Positions 8,544 to 17,085 of a stretch of 17,085 bases of DNA are shown here, in pieces. Positions within the stretch are counted from its first letter, which is position 1. Each line of letters begins with the position of its first letter. The notes beneath the pieces are model-generated. The model did not search any database, was not told the DNA's origin, and saw only the letters and a list, made by a program, of their open reading frames with translations. A program made the translations under genes and the position numbers. The DNA comes from Mucidula mucida. Lineage: Eukaryota; Basidiomycota; Agaricomycetes; Agaricales; Physalacriaceae. The stretch covers positions 1-17,085 of the forward strand of contig JADNYV010000730.1 of NCBI GenBank assembly GCA_015501055.1, given 5' to 3'.

Positions 8544-9875
8544 TCATTCTCATCTATCGGCAATGTATCCATAATCATAGTGCGTATCCAGTTTCAATGC
8601 CGCGCGCGTCTTGACTTATGACTTATCGTCCGGTAGATGTACTTGGACTGTATCTCCCTCACTTTGACCGCAACCAACTGCGTTTCCCCAGCTTGCAATA
8701 AAGATTCATGTACGTCAGATGGCTTGCGCCGATATCGACAAAGTACTACCTTCTTTGCTGGTGCTCACCTTGTCGGAGGAACACACTCCGGAGCAAACGT
8801 CGCCCTCGTCGCAGGTGACTGTCTGAGATTTGAAGGCCTGCTCTATAAACCACTTGGATCTACATTGCGACGATACCATTATTCTTGTCTTTTACGCGTT
8901 GGCTTCCACGCGACACTGAAAGGCGTACCACAAGGTATATTTAGACGGGCATTGATTTCCAACGTCTCAGTAGACAATAATTGGAAGCTGTGGGACGGCA
9001 ATGGAAAAAAAACACAGTCAATGACAGGTCTTCTCGACGGTCTTTCGATGGTCCTTGCGTTCCTTGCCCATTATCACCGTCGCTCAGACTCCTACCTTCT
9101 ATCTAATTCTCCTCTCGTGCTCTGTATTCCTCATATGATTCGTCGACGCCTCAAATTCATCCGCATACGTACTATCCAAATGTTACTATACTCCCTAGTA
9201 AGATCATTGTTGCTCCATGCGATTTATTTACCATACACCATAGACTAACGCTTCAATTCCTACGGCCCTCAAGTACCCTTCTATATTTCTGCGCCACAAT
9301 ATCGACAAATGTCTTCTATAACAATACACCGGATGTCTTCGTTCATATCTGCTGTGTCACAGCGTATCGCATCAGTAAGCAAATCTCTCTTGAATCTCTA
9401 TTCCTGTCTCGAGATTAGATTCCTCGCACACTTGCTGGTCCGTCGAACAGCCATTAAAACAAATTCAAGCCCACGTACGTACGCCTCAATTCTCGTAAGG
9501 TGAGTGTATTTAATTCCATGACAAGACTTAGAGCACTGCTCCATTCATGAAGTTTGTAATAATGGGTGTTCCATGAAAGACGAAGGAGTCAGGAGGTTCA
9601 AAAAGAGGTGACAATGTAAGTATCAGCCTGCAAGCGCGCGCGGAGGACTCACTTTGGATAGACCTCAACGCGATCGTGGCGGCTGCTCATATTAGGAGGC
9701 GCCTAGCGGGAGGGCGTACGCGATCGCAAGGGAGACCTCAAGCCCCCACAAACGTTGAACGCGGCTTTGCAGCCGATATTGCACCCGCGAAATTGGGGGG
9801 TTTGATATCATTTGACTGATCATGCACGTGTACGTCACCGACACGCCTTCGTCTTTTACCACTACCACGACCTGA
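8544..9875. other. Long stretch without a convincing gene
   Basis: A 203-codon plus-strand frame (8637-9248) is the longest open frame, but it has no recognisable domain and its composition (Ser, Leu, Arg-rich, no hydrophobic pattern) does not persuade me. On the minus strand an ATG at 9690 opens SSRHDRVEVYPK followed at once by a good donor (GTGAGT), and short protein-like pieces occur further down, but I could not join them into a consistent model. No tRNA, rRNA or repeat was found. The 186 bp between 9690 and 9876 could be a shared promoter if both flanking models are real. Confidence 0.4.
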
Positions 9876-10509
9876 ATGCACCCTGCCTCGTATGGATCCA
9901 CAGGCAGTCTACTGTTGACCAAAAACAGCGTTCTAGTGCAGACGAAGCCCTCTCTGCGCCGGAAACAGGTGCAGAAGACGACTGGGGTGCCGGATCCGAC
10001 TCCTGCAAAGCCAGATATGCCATTTCCTTTTCCAGGTGAGTAATCTTCCCAACTGCTCGCATATTGAGGCTGACGCGCTTCGGCAGGACGTACCATTCGT
10101 CATGTCAGCGTCGATCCCGCAGTAAAATCCCACTCTCAAGGCTGGTGCGTCCCCGATCCTCCTTCCTCCCTGTGTCCCGCGTCTACACCCCCTTGCCCAA
10201 AATATTCCCGTACACCACGTTTGAAGACTACCGTTGTTGTCACAGGCCCGGTTCCGCCGCGCGCTGGCGCTGCGCTCCCCACATTCCTTGCAGCCGAAAT
10301 TGAGCTACGCCGCTCCGGTCAGTTTTCTGGAGTTTGATTATGGCTTGTGCACTAATCCTTTCTCAGAACGTGCCGCTAGACGCGCTCAATGCGAGTATTC
10401 TCCTGCCGTTGCCGTTGTTCCTCTTCTCTCTTCGTCCCTAGATGCGCCGCTTTGCTATATTTGTCCATTTCACGACGCCTGCTATGACTGCTGCTGGTTT
10501 CCAGTCTAG
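9876..10509 (+). CDS. Unassigned three-exon gene, Pro-rich with Cys-rich C-terminus
   Basis: The model is exon 1 9876-10035, intron 10036-10086 (GTGAGT, branch GGCTGACG, CGGCAG), exon 2 10087-10317, intron 10318-10366 (GTCAGT, branch CACTAATC, TTTCTCAG), exon 3 10367-10509. Phases are consistent (1 and 1) and the product is 177 residues. It has an N-terminal low-complexity part, a Pro-rich block (VPDPTPAKPDMPFPFPG), a TTVVVTGPVPPRAG stretch, a basic helix-like AAEIELRRSERAARRA and a C-terminal CYICPFHDACYDCC cluster that might bind metal. An in-frame TGA precedes the ATG directly. No family is recognised. Another frame is also open across the same introns but lacks an ATG. Confidence 0.4.
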
Positions 10510-11160
10510 CGGTCTTCTTCTTTCTCTGACCTAGGATTATTTGGGTTTTCATGTACATCTGTATCAACATGGGTTCTGTGGTTTTCTTGAATATCTCTGT
10601 ATCATACACACGAAGTACTACTTATGTATCATTCACATACCTGGCGCAAAATGATATCTGTAGCGGGGGCCTCAGTCCCTCCATATATCCACCACTCGTA
10701 TACTGTGTCGGTTTTATCGTTCGGAATCCATGCAAAATGGTTGGTGCAACTCTTATCCCCATAATGCGTCGGCTAACTTGGTACGAACGGTTTACAGGAT
10801 GTCTGAACGATGTTCAAAAGAGTTCCCAATAAACAGTATGTCGACAAGCCACTGCCTCCTAGAACGGACACCACGAACCAATATCCTAATCGAAATACTG
10901 GGGGATCGAATGCAGGATCGACAAGGGATCGTCGGAGGTAGCGTTAAGAGTCCTTCGCGAGAGAATAACAGCCATTAGATTTGTGCAGCAGATAGTCACG
11001 TACTTCTCGGCGAGAGTGGTCAATCTCTGAAGGTCAAACGATAGGTCATGTTCGCATGAAACAATATGTAGGGGTAGAATACATCGAATCTGGCAGAGAC
11101 CCTCCAATATGAACGCACACTGCTTTGCGCGTCTCATGTACCAGATGCGCCACCAATTCC
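10510..11160. other. Unresolved stretch
   Basis: Overlapping open frames occur on both strands, none compelling. The minus frame 11308-10886 (140 codons) ends with LQRLTTLAEKYV and LMAVILSRRTLN, which faintly recalls the helix after a BTB/POZ domain in mushroom proteins. The N-terminal BTB core is not seen, so this is only a hint. The plus frame 10730-10978 has no motif. Confidence 0.3.
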
Positions 11161-11392
11161 GTTTCTTTGCAGTATGTAAGAAGATTCGGAACGCGAAGTG
11201 ATGACTGGGAAATGCGGGAAGCCGGTGATACTGAACATGAAGACGAGAACAACGGCTGGATGGATGCGTCGCGAAACAGTGAGAACCTCTACTCGACTCG
11301 AACAACAACGAATCAACCTCGTACGTTAGAACTTGTACACCTAGGAAAACAAATGTGGACTGTCTTCAACGTCTCCGAACCTCTTGAGTAAT
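11161..11392 (+). CDS. Candidate terminal exon, unassigned
   Basis: After a strong acceptor-like sequence (TTTCTTTGCAG, ending about 11171), an open frame encodes an acidic, protein-like sequence (RSDDWEMREAGDTEHEDEN, then LELVHLGKQMWTVF) to a TAA at about 11390. The upstream exon could not be fixed; one candidate donor lies only about 35 nt before. The opposite strand is also open here, so the strand is uncertain. Confidence 0.22.
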
Positions 11393-11713
11393 GGAATCGA
11401 CGGCCTACTATTCGATCAACACAGGTCGTTGCGTGCATCGAATTGATTCTGCGGGAGCGGGCCAATTCATATTCAATTCAGTTGGCAGCTAACGCCAGCG
11501 ACACTGGTGCGGCCGTACTGATACCTTCTTCGACCGCCACAGTAATACTAGGGATGTCTGTACTTGCACTTTGACTTCTGATAACTGGCCCAAGTCTGCT
11601 GCCCTCTGTGAATACAATGGCGCTATCACGTTGCCCGCACAAGGCCCAAACTGGCTACATACCGATCGTGCGTGCGCGTCATTGGACGTCATCGAGAAGC
11701 GCGTCTCTGGGCA
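11393..11713. other. Upstream region of the CsbD-like gene
   Basis: No gene is supported. Short frames (minus 11692-11489, plus 11571-11828) lack motifs. The segment probably carries the promoter of the gene starting at 11799. I could not identify stress-response elements with confidence. Confidence 0.4.
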
Positions 11714-11720
11714 TATAAAA
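11714..11720 (+). promoter_or_regulatory. TATA box of the CsbD-like gene
   Basis: TATAAAA lies 79 bases from its last base to the ATG. The leader between them is pyrimidine-rich (repeated CTCTC and CATC), as in highly expressed fungal genes. A strong TATA promoter fits an inducible stress gene. Confidence 0.65.
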
Positions 11721-11798
11721 GCCAGCTCTGAACAACGGCAAAGTCAGTTCTCTCTTGCCCATCCACCATCAACCACTCTCATATCAATCACTCTCACG

Positions 11799-12294
11799 AT
11801 GACCGACGCAAGGTCTGTCCTTGTCTAGACTCGTTCTCGCCGTCGAACTTACGCGCTATTGCAGCAAAACCTCTGGTCAATATGACTCTGTCGTTGGCAA
11901 CGTCAAGCAGTCTGTAAGATGTGTTCTACGCGTCGTCGTTGTCGTCTAACACTTTATTTACAGGCTGGCGAGGCCGTCGGGTCCGACTCTATGAGCAAAT
12001 CGGGTCAGAAGCAACACGCTTCAGGAGAGGCTGAGACCACCACCGCCAAAGCCGAAGGGTACATTTCCGGAGCGATGGACAATGTTAAGGTTGGTTTGTT
12101 TTCCTTTTCTCTATGATTCACACTCAATGTTCCTAGGGCACCATGAACTCCGTGGCTGGCGCGGTCATGGGAGATTCCACCCAGCAAGCTAAGGGTTTGT
12201 CGATATCTGTTAGGGTTTTCCGATTTAACTGACAGCCTTGCTAGGAAATGCTCAACAAGAGAAGGGCAGTACGCAGCAGAGCATGAACAAGTAG
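11799..12294 (+). CDS. CsbD-like stress protein (Hmp1-type), five exons
   Basis: Exons 11799-11812, 11865-11913, 11964-12089, 12137-12194 and 12245-12294 give 98 residues. The four introns are 47-52 nt, GT-AG. The product is small, hydrophilic and rich in Gly, Ala, Ser, Gln and Lys, with TSGQYDSVVGNVKQS at the start, KAEGYISGAMDNVKG in the middle and Gln-rich QQAKGNAQQEKGSTQQ at the end. This is the pattern of fungal CsbD-like proteins, some annotated as mismatch/cruciform DNA recognition protein Hmp1 after the Ustilago protein. The role is probably stress protection or DNA binding; this is inferred from the family. The first exon has only 14 nt, so gene finders may miss the start. Confidence 0.88.
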
Positions 12295-12647
12295 AGTAGA
12301 CTCCGCGATTGTATTTTATGAGATTTTGCAATTTTCTTGTCGCAGTAAACTGGCGTGATCGTGATCCTCTTCTCGGCGTGAGTCTTGATTTGTTTTTCGA
12401 CGCATCCTTCGAGTCTTACATTCTCATGCTCGGCGGTATGATCGGGCTTTACGTTTCCGACTCAACTCTTCTATCTCTGCGCGTTCCGGTCCTACAAAAA
12501 GGGGAATTGTACCACATAGACTACTCGGTTACAAAACTAGGACGCGCCCACAGTGCGCGTTAATGTTAGACTGGGATCCTTACATTGTCGTTTCCAATTC
12601 AAGGCCTCAGCAGGTGACCGTGCGACAGAATCTCGTGACGGTCCGGC
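12295..12647. other. Spacer between CsbD-like and F-box genes
   Basis: It contains the 3' UTR of the CsbD-like gene and the promoter and leader of the F-box gene. An 84-codon plus frame (12309-12563) has no recognisable features and is not called. Confidence 0.5.
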
Positions 12648-14216
12648 ATGCCGAGCTTGGTTCCCGACCGACTGCTCTCAATGACAGACCACAATGGCAT
12701 CTTGTCCGACATCCTACGCGGCACCAGATTTTTACTCGCGTCTGACGACGTGTGGATTAACGCGGAGCTTACCCAGATTCAAGAAGAATTGGACGCGCTA
12801 TCCCAACTTTTCGTCCTCGATCCCACAGAGCTGGAATTATACCACTTGCGGGCCAAATACTCCGCTGTGAAATCCCCCGTTTACAGGCTACCACCCGAAC
12901 TCATGTTGGACATCTTCCATTGGGCAGCTTTCTGGTCCCCGTCTCAAAACATCTTGGACACTCGGTCCGTTCCTTGGACGCTGGGCCAGGTCTGTGCACG
13001 CTGGCGCGAGATGGCTCTCAACTGCACCTCGTTATGGCAGACCATAGTCTTTACATCCCCGTATCCAACTCATTCCGGCAAGATTTTGGCGCAATGCCTG
13101 GCTCGCTCGCGCGATCGACCCATTGACGTCTCCATCACATTCCTCAATTACGAGAACGCTTGCCGCGATATTCTGGTCGAGTGCATCCGGTTGCTGTGTG
13201 TTGAGTGTCGCCGCTGGAGGCGTGTACAATTCGACATCTCAAGCATAGATCACGATATGTCAGAGTTATTGGGCGCGCTACATGGAAAGCTTCCCTCTCT
13301 AGAAGGGGTCTACTTTTTCAAGCTACTCTCATGGACACACCGGACCCCTCATTCTTCCCCGCTCGATGCCGTCCGCGCGTTTTTGGAGGCTCCTCTCATG
13401 AAACGAGCGGACCTTCGTTCCCTTCCCTTTTTCAAGTTCCCCCCGTCACCAATACACCTTACACACTTTGGCGGTAACATTCTCCAGCTTTCCGACGTGC
13501 AGCGTTTATCATGTCTTCCTTCGTTGGTGGAATGTCATCTTTGTGGGCCTCAGATTCATATCGCTAATGCGGTGGTCCCAATCACCCTTGCCAATCTAAG
13601 GCGCTTATCAGTACAGTCCCCCTGCATCCTGCAAGGTCTCACCACGCCCAATCTCACCTCTCTATCTCTCTTCCCCAGTCGAGTCTCCCCCCATGATCTA
13701 CAAGCAGTGCAGGACTTTGTCGCACGGTCGGCGTGTGTCATACAGATCCTCGCGATATCACTTCCGTCTCTCCTACTCTTCCTGCACCCGTGTTTCCGCG
13801 ACTCTCACATGCGAAGCATCAAACGCTTCTGCCTGTCTTTCTATCCAGAGGCAGGCGAGTCCACAGCAACCTTCAAACTGATCGCCAGCGACGTCCTCCC
13901 CCAAATTGACGTTTTAACGGTAGTGATGTACAGTCCCATGTCGGGTTTGGACTTGAACCTACCCGGCCCAAAAGTCGCTGTAGAGGCCCTCATGGAGATG
14001 GTCGCCTATCGTTTTGAGCATGCCGTTGAGAACAAAGTCCAGAAGCTCGGTCTTTTGCGAATATGTTTGTGCTCGGACGAAATTTTGGCCGTGCTTCGCC
14101 GGGAAGGGCTTGCTCGTTTCGAGGCGAATGGACTGGTGATCGAGCAGTCGGATTATGGGAAGGATAAGCATTGGACGGGTCCGTTCTGGTTTCTCGAGGA
14201 TGACATTCCTTTGTAG
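12648..14216 (+). CDS. F-box protein, mushroom type
   Basis: This is a single-exon 522-residue protein. A helical N-terminal segment (about 38-72, TQIQEELDALSQLF and following) leads into an F-box at about 79-130: YRLPPELMLDIFHWA, then WTLGQVCARWREMAL and SLWQTI. The rest is leucine-rich and resembles the divergent LRR-like substrate-recognition part of this family. F-box proteins bind Skp1 and bring substrates to SCF ubiquitin ligases; in Agaricomycetes the family is strongly expanded and substrates are mostly unknown. An ATG at codon 12 (12681) is an equally good start. No frameshift or stop interrupts it. Confidence 0.9.
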   Translation: MPSLVPDRLLSMTDHNGILSDILRGTRFLLASDDVWINAELTQIQEELDALSQLFVLDPTELELYHLRAKYSAVKSPVYRLPPELMLDIFHWAAFWSPSQNILDTRSVPWTLGQVCARWREMALNCTSLWQTIVFTSPYPTHSGKILAQCLARSRDRPIDVSITFLNYENACRDILVECIRLLCVECRRWRRVQFDISSIDHDMSELLGALHGKLPSLEGVYFFKLLSWTHRTPHSSPLDAVRAFLEAPLMKRADLRSLPFFKFPPSPIHLTHFGGNILQLSDVQRLSCLPSLVECHLCGPQIHIANAVVPITLANLRRLSVQSPCILQGLTTPNLTSLSLFPSRVSPHDLQAVQDFVARSACVIQILAISLPSLLLFLHPCFRDSHMRSIKRFCLSFYPEAGESTATFKLIASDVLPQIDVLTVVMYSPMSGLDLNLPGPKVAVEALMEMVAYRFEHAVENKVQKLGLLRICLCSDEILAVLRREGLARFEANGLVIEQSDYGKDKHWTGPFWFLEDDIPL

Positions 14217-14415
14217 CCCTGGCTATAATCTATGCTTGAGTTATTTGATTTTTTTTCGACCAAGCTCTCAGGGTGTAGGCATCAACCGGTAAGTATCTTG
14301 TTTCTTTCTGTGATTTCTCCAAACGGTATTCAAAATAATGACCCCCAAAATCCCAGAAACCCCAAACATATATCCTCTAGCTTCTCGCGCACTGCCCTAT
14401 CCACACATCACGGCT

Positions 14416-14761
14416 CTAAACCGCACTAGCGAAACACGGGAACGTCTTTGTCCACCATCCCTACACTCAACGTAAGCGGGAGGGCATCCAAAAAGGCCAC
14501 ACACGAAAAGCCCACCTTGACTTTATCCATGTTCTCCTGCGCGCTCGACTCCGGGTCTGTCGCGTACTTCACTGTCTCTTTCCCTCCCTGCTCAGCAGCT
14601 CCCTTCCCATACGCTGTCGCTATTGTCTTCCCCGCGTAGGCCTCCTTCCCCGCGCCGGCATTGGCTGGAGCGGTAAATGAGTATTAAACGATACGCGCAC
14701 ACTCTGATGACTTACGCGACGCGTGCATGCCCTCCGTCTTTCCTGGCTGCTGCTCGTTCAT
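14416..14761 (-). CDS. Small stress-protein-like gene
   Basis: Exon 1 14761-14716, intron 14715-14665 (GTAAGT...CTCCAG), exon 2 14664-14516, then probably intron 14515-14461 (GTGGGC...TGTAG) and exon 3 14460-14416, giving 79 residues. Without the last splice the frame stops at 14426 with 94 residues. The product is Gly/Ala/Lys/Gln-rich and hydrophilic (NAGAGKEAYAGKTIATAYGK, then SSAQENMDKVKG), resembling the CsbD-like protein on the other side of the F-box gene in composition and in the MD-x-VKG motif. The leader is rich in CAA and CCA repeats. The role is inferred to be stress-related only; family membership is tentative. Confidence 0.6.
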
Positions 14762-14791
14762 TGTTGGTTGTTGTTGGTGGTGGTGGTGGTG
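14758..14791. repeat. TTG/TGG microsatellite
   Basis: TTG-type repeats run into (GGT)n at 14776-14791. On the minus strand this is a CCA/CAA-rich stretch just before the ATG of the small stress-protein-like gene, so it probably lies in its 5' UTR. Confidence 0.8.
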
Positions 14792-15373
14792 AAGGAGAGT
14801 AAAAGTTCAAGGCGTAGTACGCTGATGGGGGTTGGGGGGCAGTCTTTTGGGCCCTCGTCTTTCCGCTGGGCATCCCGTTAAATATTGCGCTCGCCTCCTC
14901 CTGTGTCTTTTTGCCCTGATCGCGATATGACAGGACAGGTCGACTTGCTGTTGGACCTCTATGGTTGTCATCACTCATTTGGTCAGCGTCCTCGTTGTGG
15001 TTGTAGGCGTGTACTTGTTGTTCGAGTACACGCGTAGTGCAGTGCGGTCTTCGCGCGAACATAGGTTCATATTCACGACTTGCAAAGATGTCACTCAATT
15101 GACAGCTTGGACGTCCTCCTGTTTGACATCAATTCAAGAGTCTCGGCTTCATACAAGTGATGCCTCCTAACGATCCAGTGGAAAATATTCTCGTAAAACG
15201 GTATCTGCCGCCTGCGAACGACGAGTGATACAGCAATCAATCAGGCGCTCTGCGTTCATGCATAAGAAAGTAGATTTGGTCATCTCGAAACAAAAACAAG
15301 GTTTTACATACTGTTGAAGTACATGATAAATAATACACCGTCTGTATGGAAAAACACCAAAACACCAAACACA
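14792..15373. other. Intergenic region upstream of the small gene
   Basis: It should hold the promoter of the minus-strand gene starting at 14761 and the 3' UTR of the terpene synthase gene ending at 15374. A 128-codon minus frame (15098-14712) overlaps the leader and first exon in another frame and ends in Pro-rich low complexity. I regard it as chance or a long upstream frame. No other gene is seen. Confidence 0.5.
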
Positions 15374-16502
15374 TCATTTCCTTTCGCCAGCAATCAACTC
15401 ATCAAGCCTGTACCGCGTGTAACTCGTGTGAAAGGCGATGTAGCGTTCCGCAAAGTCTTTATACGCCTTCAAGACAGCAGCATCTCCACCCAGCATTGCC
15501 GTAACGTTCTTGTCAGCCTCGATAACATCGTTGGCAAGGTCACGGAGGACAATGCTTTTCTTCAAGCCCAAAGAGCACGCCGTGGTGGAAACCAGATTCG
15601 TCTCTTCGCCGGCTATCTCTTCCTTGTAGAAAGACAAAACGTCGCTATTAGAGGTAGTGTAAGAGGCAGCATCGGAATGTAAAACAAACTTCGACACTTA
15701 CTTTCCTTCATTGACGAATACAATTAATTCCGGTAAAGCGTGGATGTACAAATCCACTGGGACCTCGCGAGGGAATATGAGGAATGCGTAGGGCTCCGCT
15801 GTACCAGAGAGACCACGGCTGAACTTGGGGAATCGTTTCGCAGAGGAGGATAACTGTAGTAGTGCGTTTCAGACTTTAATGCCGAGCGCGAGGAAAATCA
15901 AGACCTCACCTTCAAATCCTTCGTACGATGTTCCACAAACTGAGCGGAAACAAAGTTGAGCGCCGCCGCTATGATGATGTTTGCGGCCAAAGGGTCGAAA
16001 TAGGCATATATACCGCGGAAGAAGTTGGCAAAGAAATCGAGCACCACGTCGTCGTGTGGTTCTGCGGAGCAGAATCGAACATGGAAGTTGGCGAGCCCGG
16101 TCATGTCCTTTAAGAAATAGTCCTCGACATAGAAGACGAACGCCGTGTACAAGGTGACGAAGAGCCGCCTCGCCTGGTCGTCAACATGGCCGTACGCTGT
16201 GCTAGCCATACGGATCCGCCAGGAAGACATTTCGTGATCAAGAAAACCATCGAAGGATCCTCGAGAGAATATCCTCGCGACTTGACCTCTCGGCAGCAAA
16301 GGTCGTGGAGAATAGGATCAAGCTCGACCATGGGTAGGACGGGGATTTGAAATGCGCGAGGAGGTCGAGGCAGATATCTCTGATCTCCTTGATTTCTGCA
16401 CCGACGGACTGTAGAAAGCATGAGACAAGAGTATGCGAAAAAGTCAAAGACACTAACAGGTGGAAGCTCTGAGGCCTGTGCTGTATTCATCTGGGGTTCC
16501 AT
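15374..16502 (-). pseudogene. TRI5-family sesquiterpene synthase, frame-broken
   Basis: Class I terpene synthases of this family cyclise farnesyl diphosphate. Exon 1 16502-16458, intron 16457-16409, exon 2 16408-15910, intron 15909-15854, exon 3 15853-15702, intron 15701-15645, exon 4 15644-15374. Exon 2 switches frame twice, near 16333 and 16209, each time lacking one base; everything else splices in frame and would give about 322 residues, the family size. The metal-binding NSE motif is perfect across the last splice (NDVLSFYKE) and the C-terminal RY pair is present (SYTRYRLDEL). The first acidic motif reads VEDYFLKD instead of a DDxxD/E type. It may be a pseudogene, or an assembly error may have removed two bases. 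Confidence 0.85.
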
Positions 16503-16989
16503 GGTCGAGATAGTACTTCAGCGAGTTGAGTTCTTTGGCGACTTTCGCAGGCATATATACGTTCTCAAACCATGCAGGAACACGCGAATCTGTACAAATC
16601 AGAAAGTCGATTCTCCAGAATGCTGACACTCGTGTCGCCATGCACAAGATAGATGTCTTCCATTTTCTCATCCAGCGCCTAGCCTAGCACAATCATCGGG
16701 ATTGCCTCGAACGCCCGCGTAAATTCTGTTGTTTTGTGACGCCGCACATTGCCGGCAAGAGTCCAGAATCGCCCTGCAGGCTGCAGTTCGCAACTTCCTC
16801 GAAGATCCCATCATTTCGTGTCGTCTTGTCCACAAGACGAGGCCTATCGAAATGCCTGATGCCGGTCCTACTAAAGTCCACTTTTCGACCAAAAATATCT
16901 AGGGCATCGTCTAGGTGGAGGATACAGGAAGTTCAAGAGAGTGTGGCGCCATCGGCGGCGCTTGAGCAAGGAATCAACTGGGACGCCAT
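16453..16989 (-). pseudogene. Broken gene of unknown family upstream of terpene synthase
   Basis: Protein-like blocks follow one another on the minus strand in different frames: an ATG at 16989 then an in-frame TGA at 16933-16935; the same frame resumes as ALDIFGRKVDFSRTGIRHFD through LQGDSGLLPAMCG; another frame gives TRAFEAIPMIVLG, a TAG, then KMEDIYLVHGDTSVSILENR; a third gives DSRVPAWFENVYMPAKVAKE and LNSLKYYLDHG to a stop at 16453-16455. The blocks read like one conserved protein with a stop and two frame changes. I do not recognise the family. The 3' end overlaps the start of the terpene synthase model by about 50 bases. The true 5' end is uncertain, and an intron may replace the first stop. 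Confidence 0.5.
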
Positions 16990-17085
16990 GATTTACCATC
17001 TAGGGTCAGCCAGATGAGGAAAGTTCAGATCCTAACAAAGACTGATAGACTCTACATTGATTGCGAGAGCGAGCATCCATGGAGT
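16990..17085. other. Window edge
   Basis: Nothing can be supported in these bases. They could hold the promoter or a first exon of the broken minus-strand gene. Confidence 0.3.

Noticed and set aside
8637..9248. 203-codon plus-strand open frame
   Set aside because: It has no recognisable domain, no splice context and unconvincing composition. A long frame alone is not enough here.
8578..9690. Minus-strand gene starting at the ATG at 9690
   Set aside because: The start and first donor look good, but no set of downstream exons could be joined with consistent phase and plausible intron lengths.
9692..10096. 134-codon minus-strand frame
   Set aside because: It is antisense to the plus-strand model at 9876, and the strong GTGAGT...GGCAG intron is on the plus strand.
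13032..13881. Several 60-90-codon frames on both strands within the F-box gene
   Set aside because: They are shadows of the 522-codon F-box frame.
14712..15098. 128-codon minus-strand frame
   Set aside because: It overlaps the leader and first exon of the small stress-protein-like gene in another frame and ends in low-complexity Pro/Thr.
1..17085. CRISPR arrays, operons, riboswitches, tRNA and rRNA genes
   Set aside because: No repeat-spacer arrays, no tRNA B-box-like sequence and no rRNA were seen; the gene structure is eukaryotic.

Overview
The window reads as nuclear DNA of a mushroom-forming basidiomycete (Agaricomycetes). Genes are short-exon and multi-intronic, with 45-60 nt GT-AG introns that carry CTAAC or CTGAC-type branch sites. 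The gene families fit this group too: a chromodomain Ty3/gypsy element, an F-box protein, a CsbD-like stress protein, a multi-exon seven-helix membrane protein and a TRI5-type terpene synthase. No bacterial, viral or organellar features were seen. All calls come from reading the sequence by eye; no similarity search was run.

Layout. Positions 229 to about 4165 hold a dead minus-strand chromovirus. It keeps its 3' LTR, polypurine tract, RT, RNase H, integrase and chromodomain, but has lost gag, the protease active-site region and the 5' LTR, and it carries at least seven frame-breaking lesions. Positions 4366-4989 (minus) hold a plausible three-exon gene of unknown function, wedged between that element and a 489-bp TA-flanked MITE (5096-5584). 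Positions 5872-7308 (minus) hold a clear ten-exon gene for a seven-helix membrane protein, including 15-nt and 9-nt exons. DPH3 (diphthamide biosynthesis) lies at 8170-8543 (plus). Positions 8544-9870 have no convincing gene. Positions 9876-10509 (plus) hold a plausible three-exon gene of unknown function. Positions 10510-11650 are unresolved.

From 11714 the DNA is gene-dense again. It holds a five-exon CsbD-like stress gene (11799-12294), an intronless F-box gene (12648-14216) and a small stress-protein-like gene on the minus strand (14416-14761). A TRI5-family sesquiterpene synthase gene follows (15374-16502, minus). Its splice structure and C-terminal half are intact, but it is two bases short in exon 2. 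Upstream of it is a broken gene of unknown family (16453-16989, minus).

The genes do not form an obvious pathway. DPH3 is housekeeping (translation-factor modification). The seven-helix, F-box and terpene synthase genes are typical of expanding, fast-evolving mushroom families, and the two transposon remnants and two broken genes show the locus is accumulating decay. The best leads are the damaged terpene synthase with its broken neighbour, the microexon membrane-protein gene, and the two unassigned multi-exon genes.
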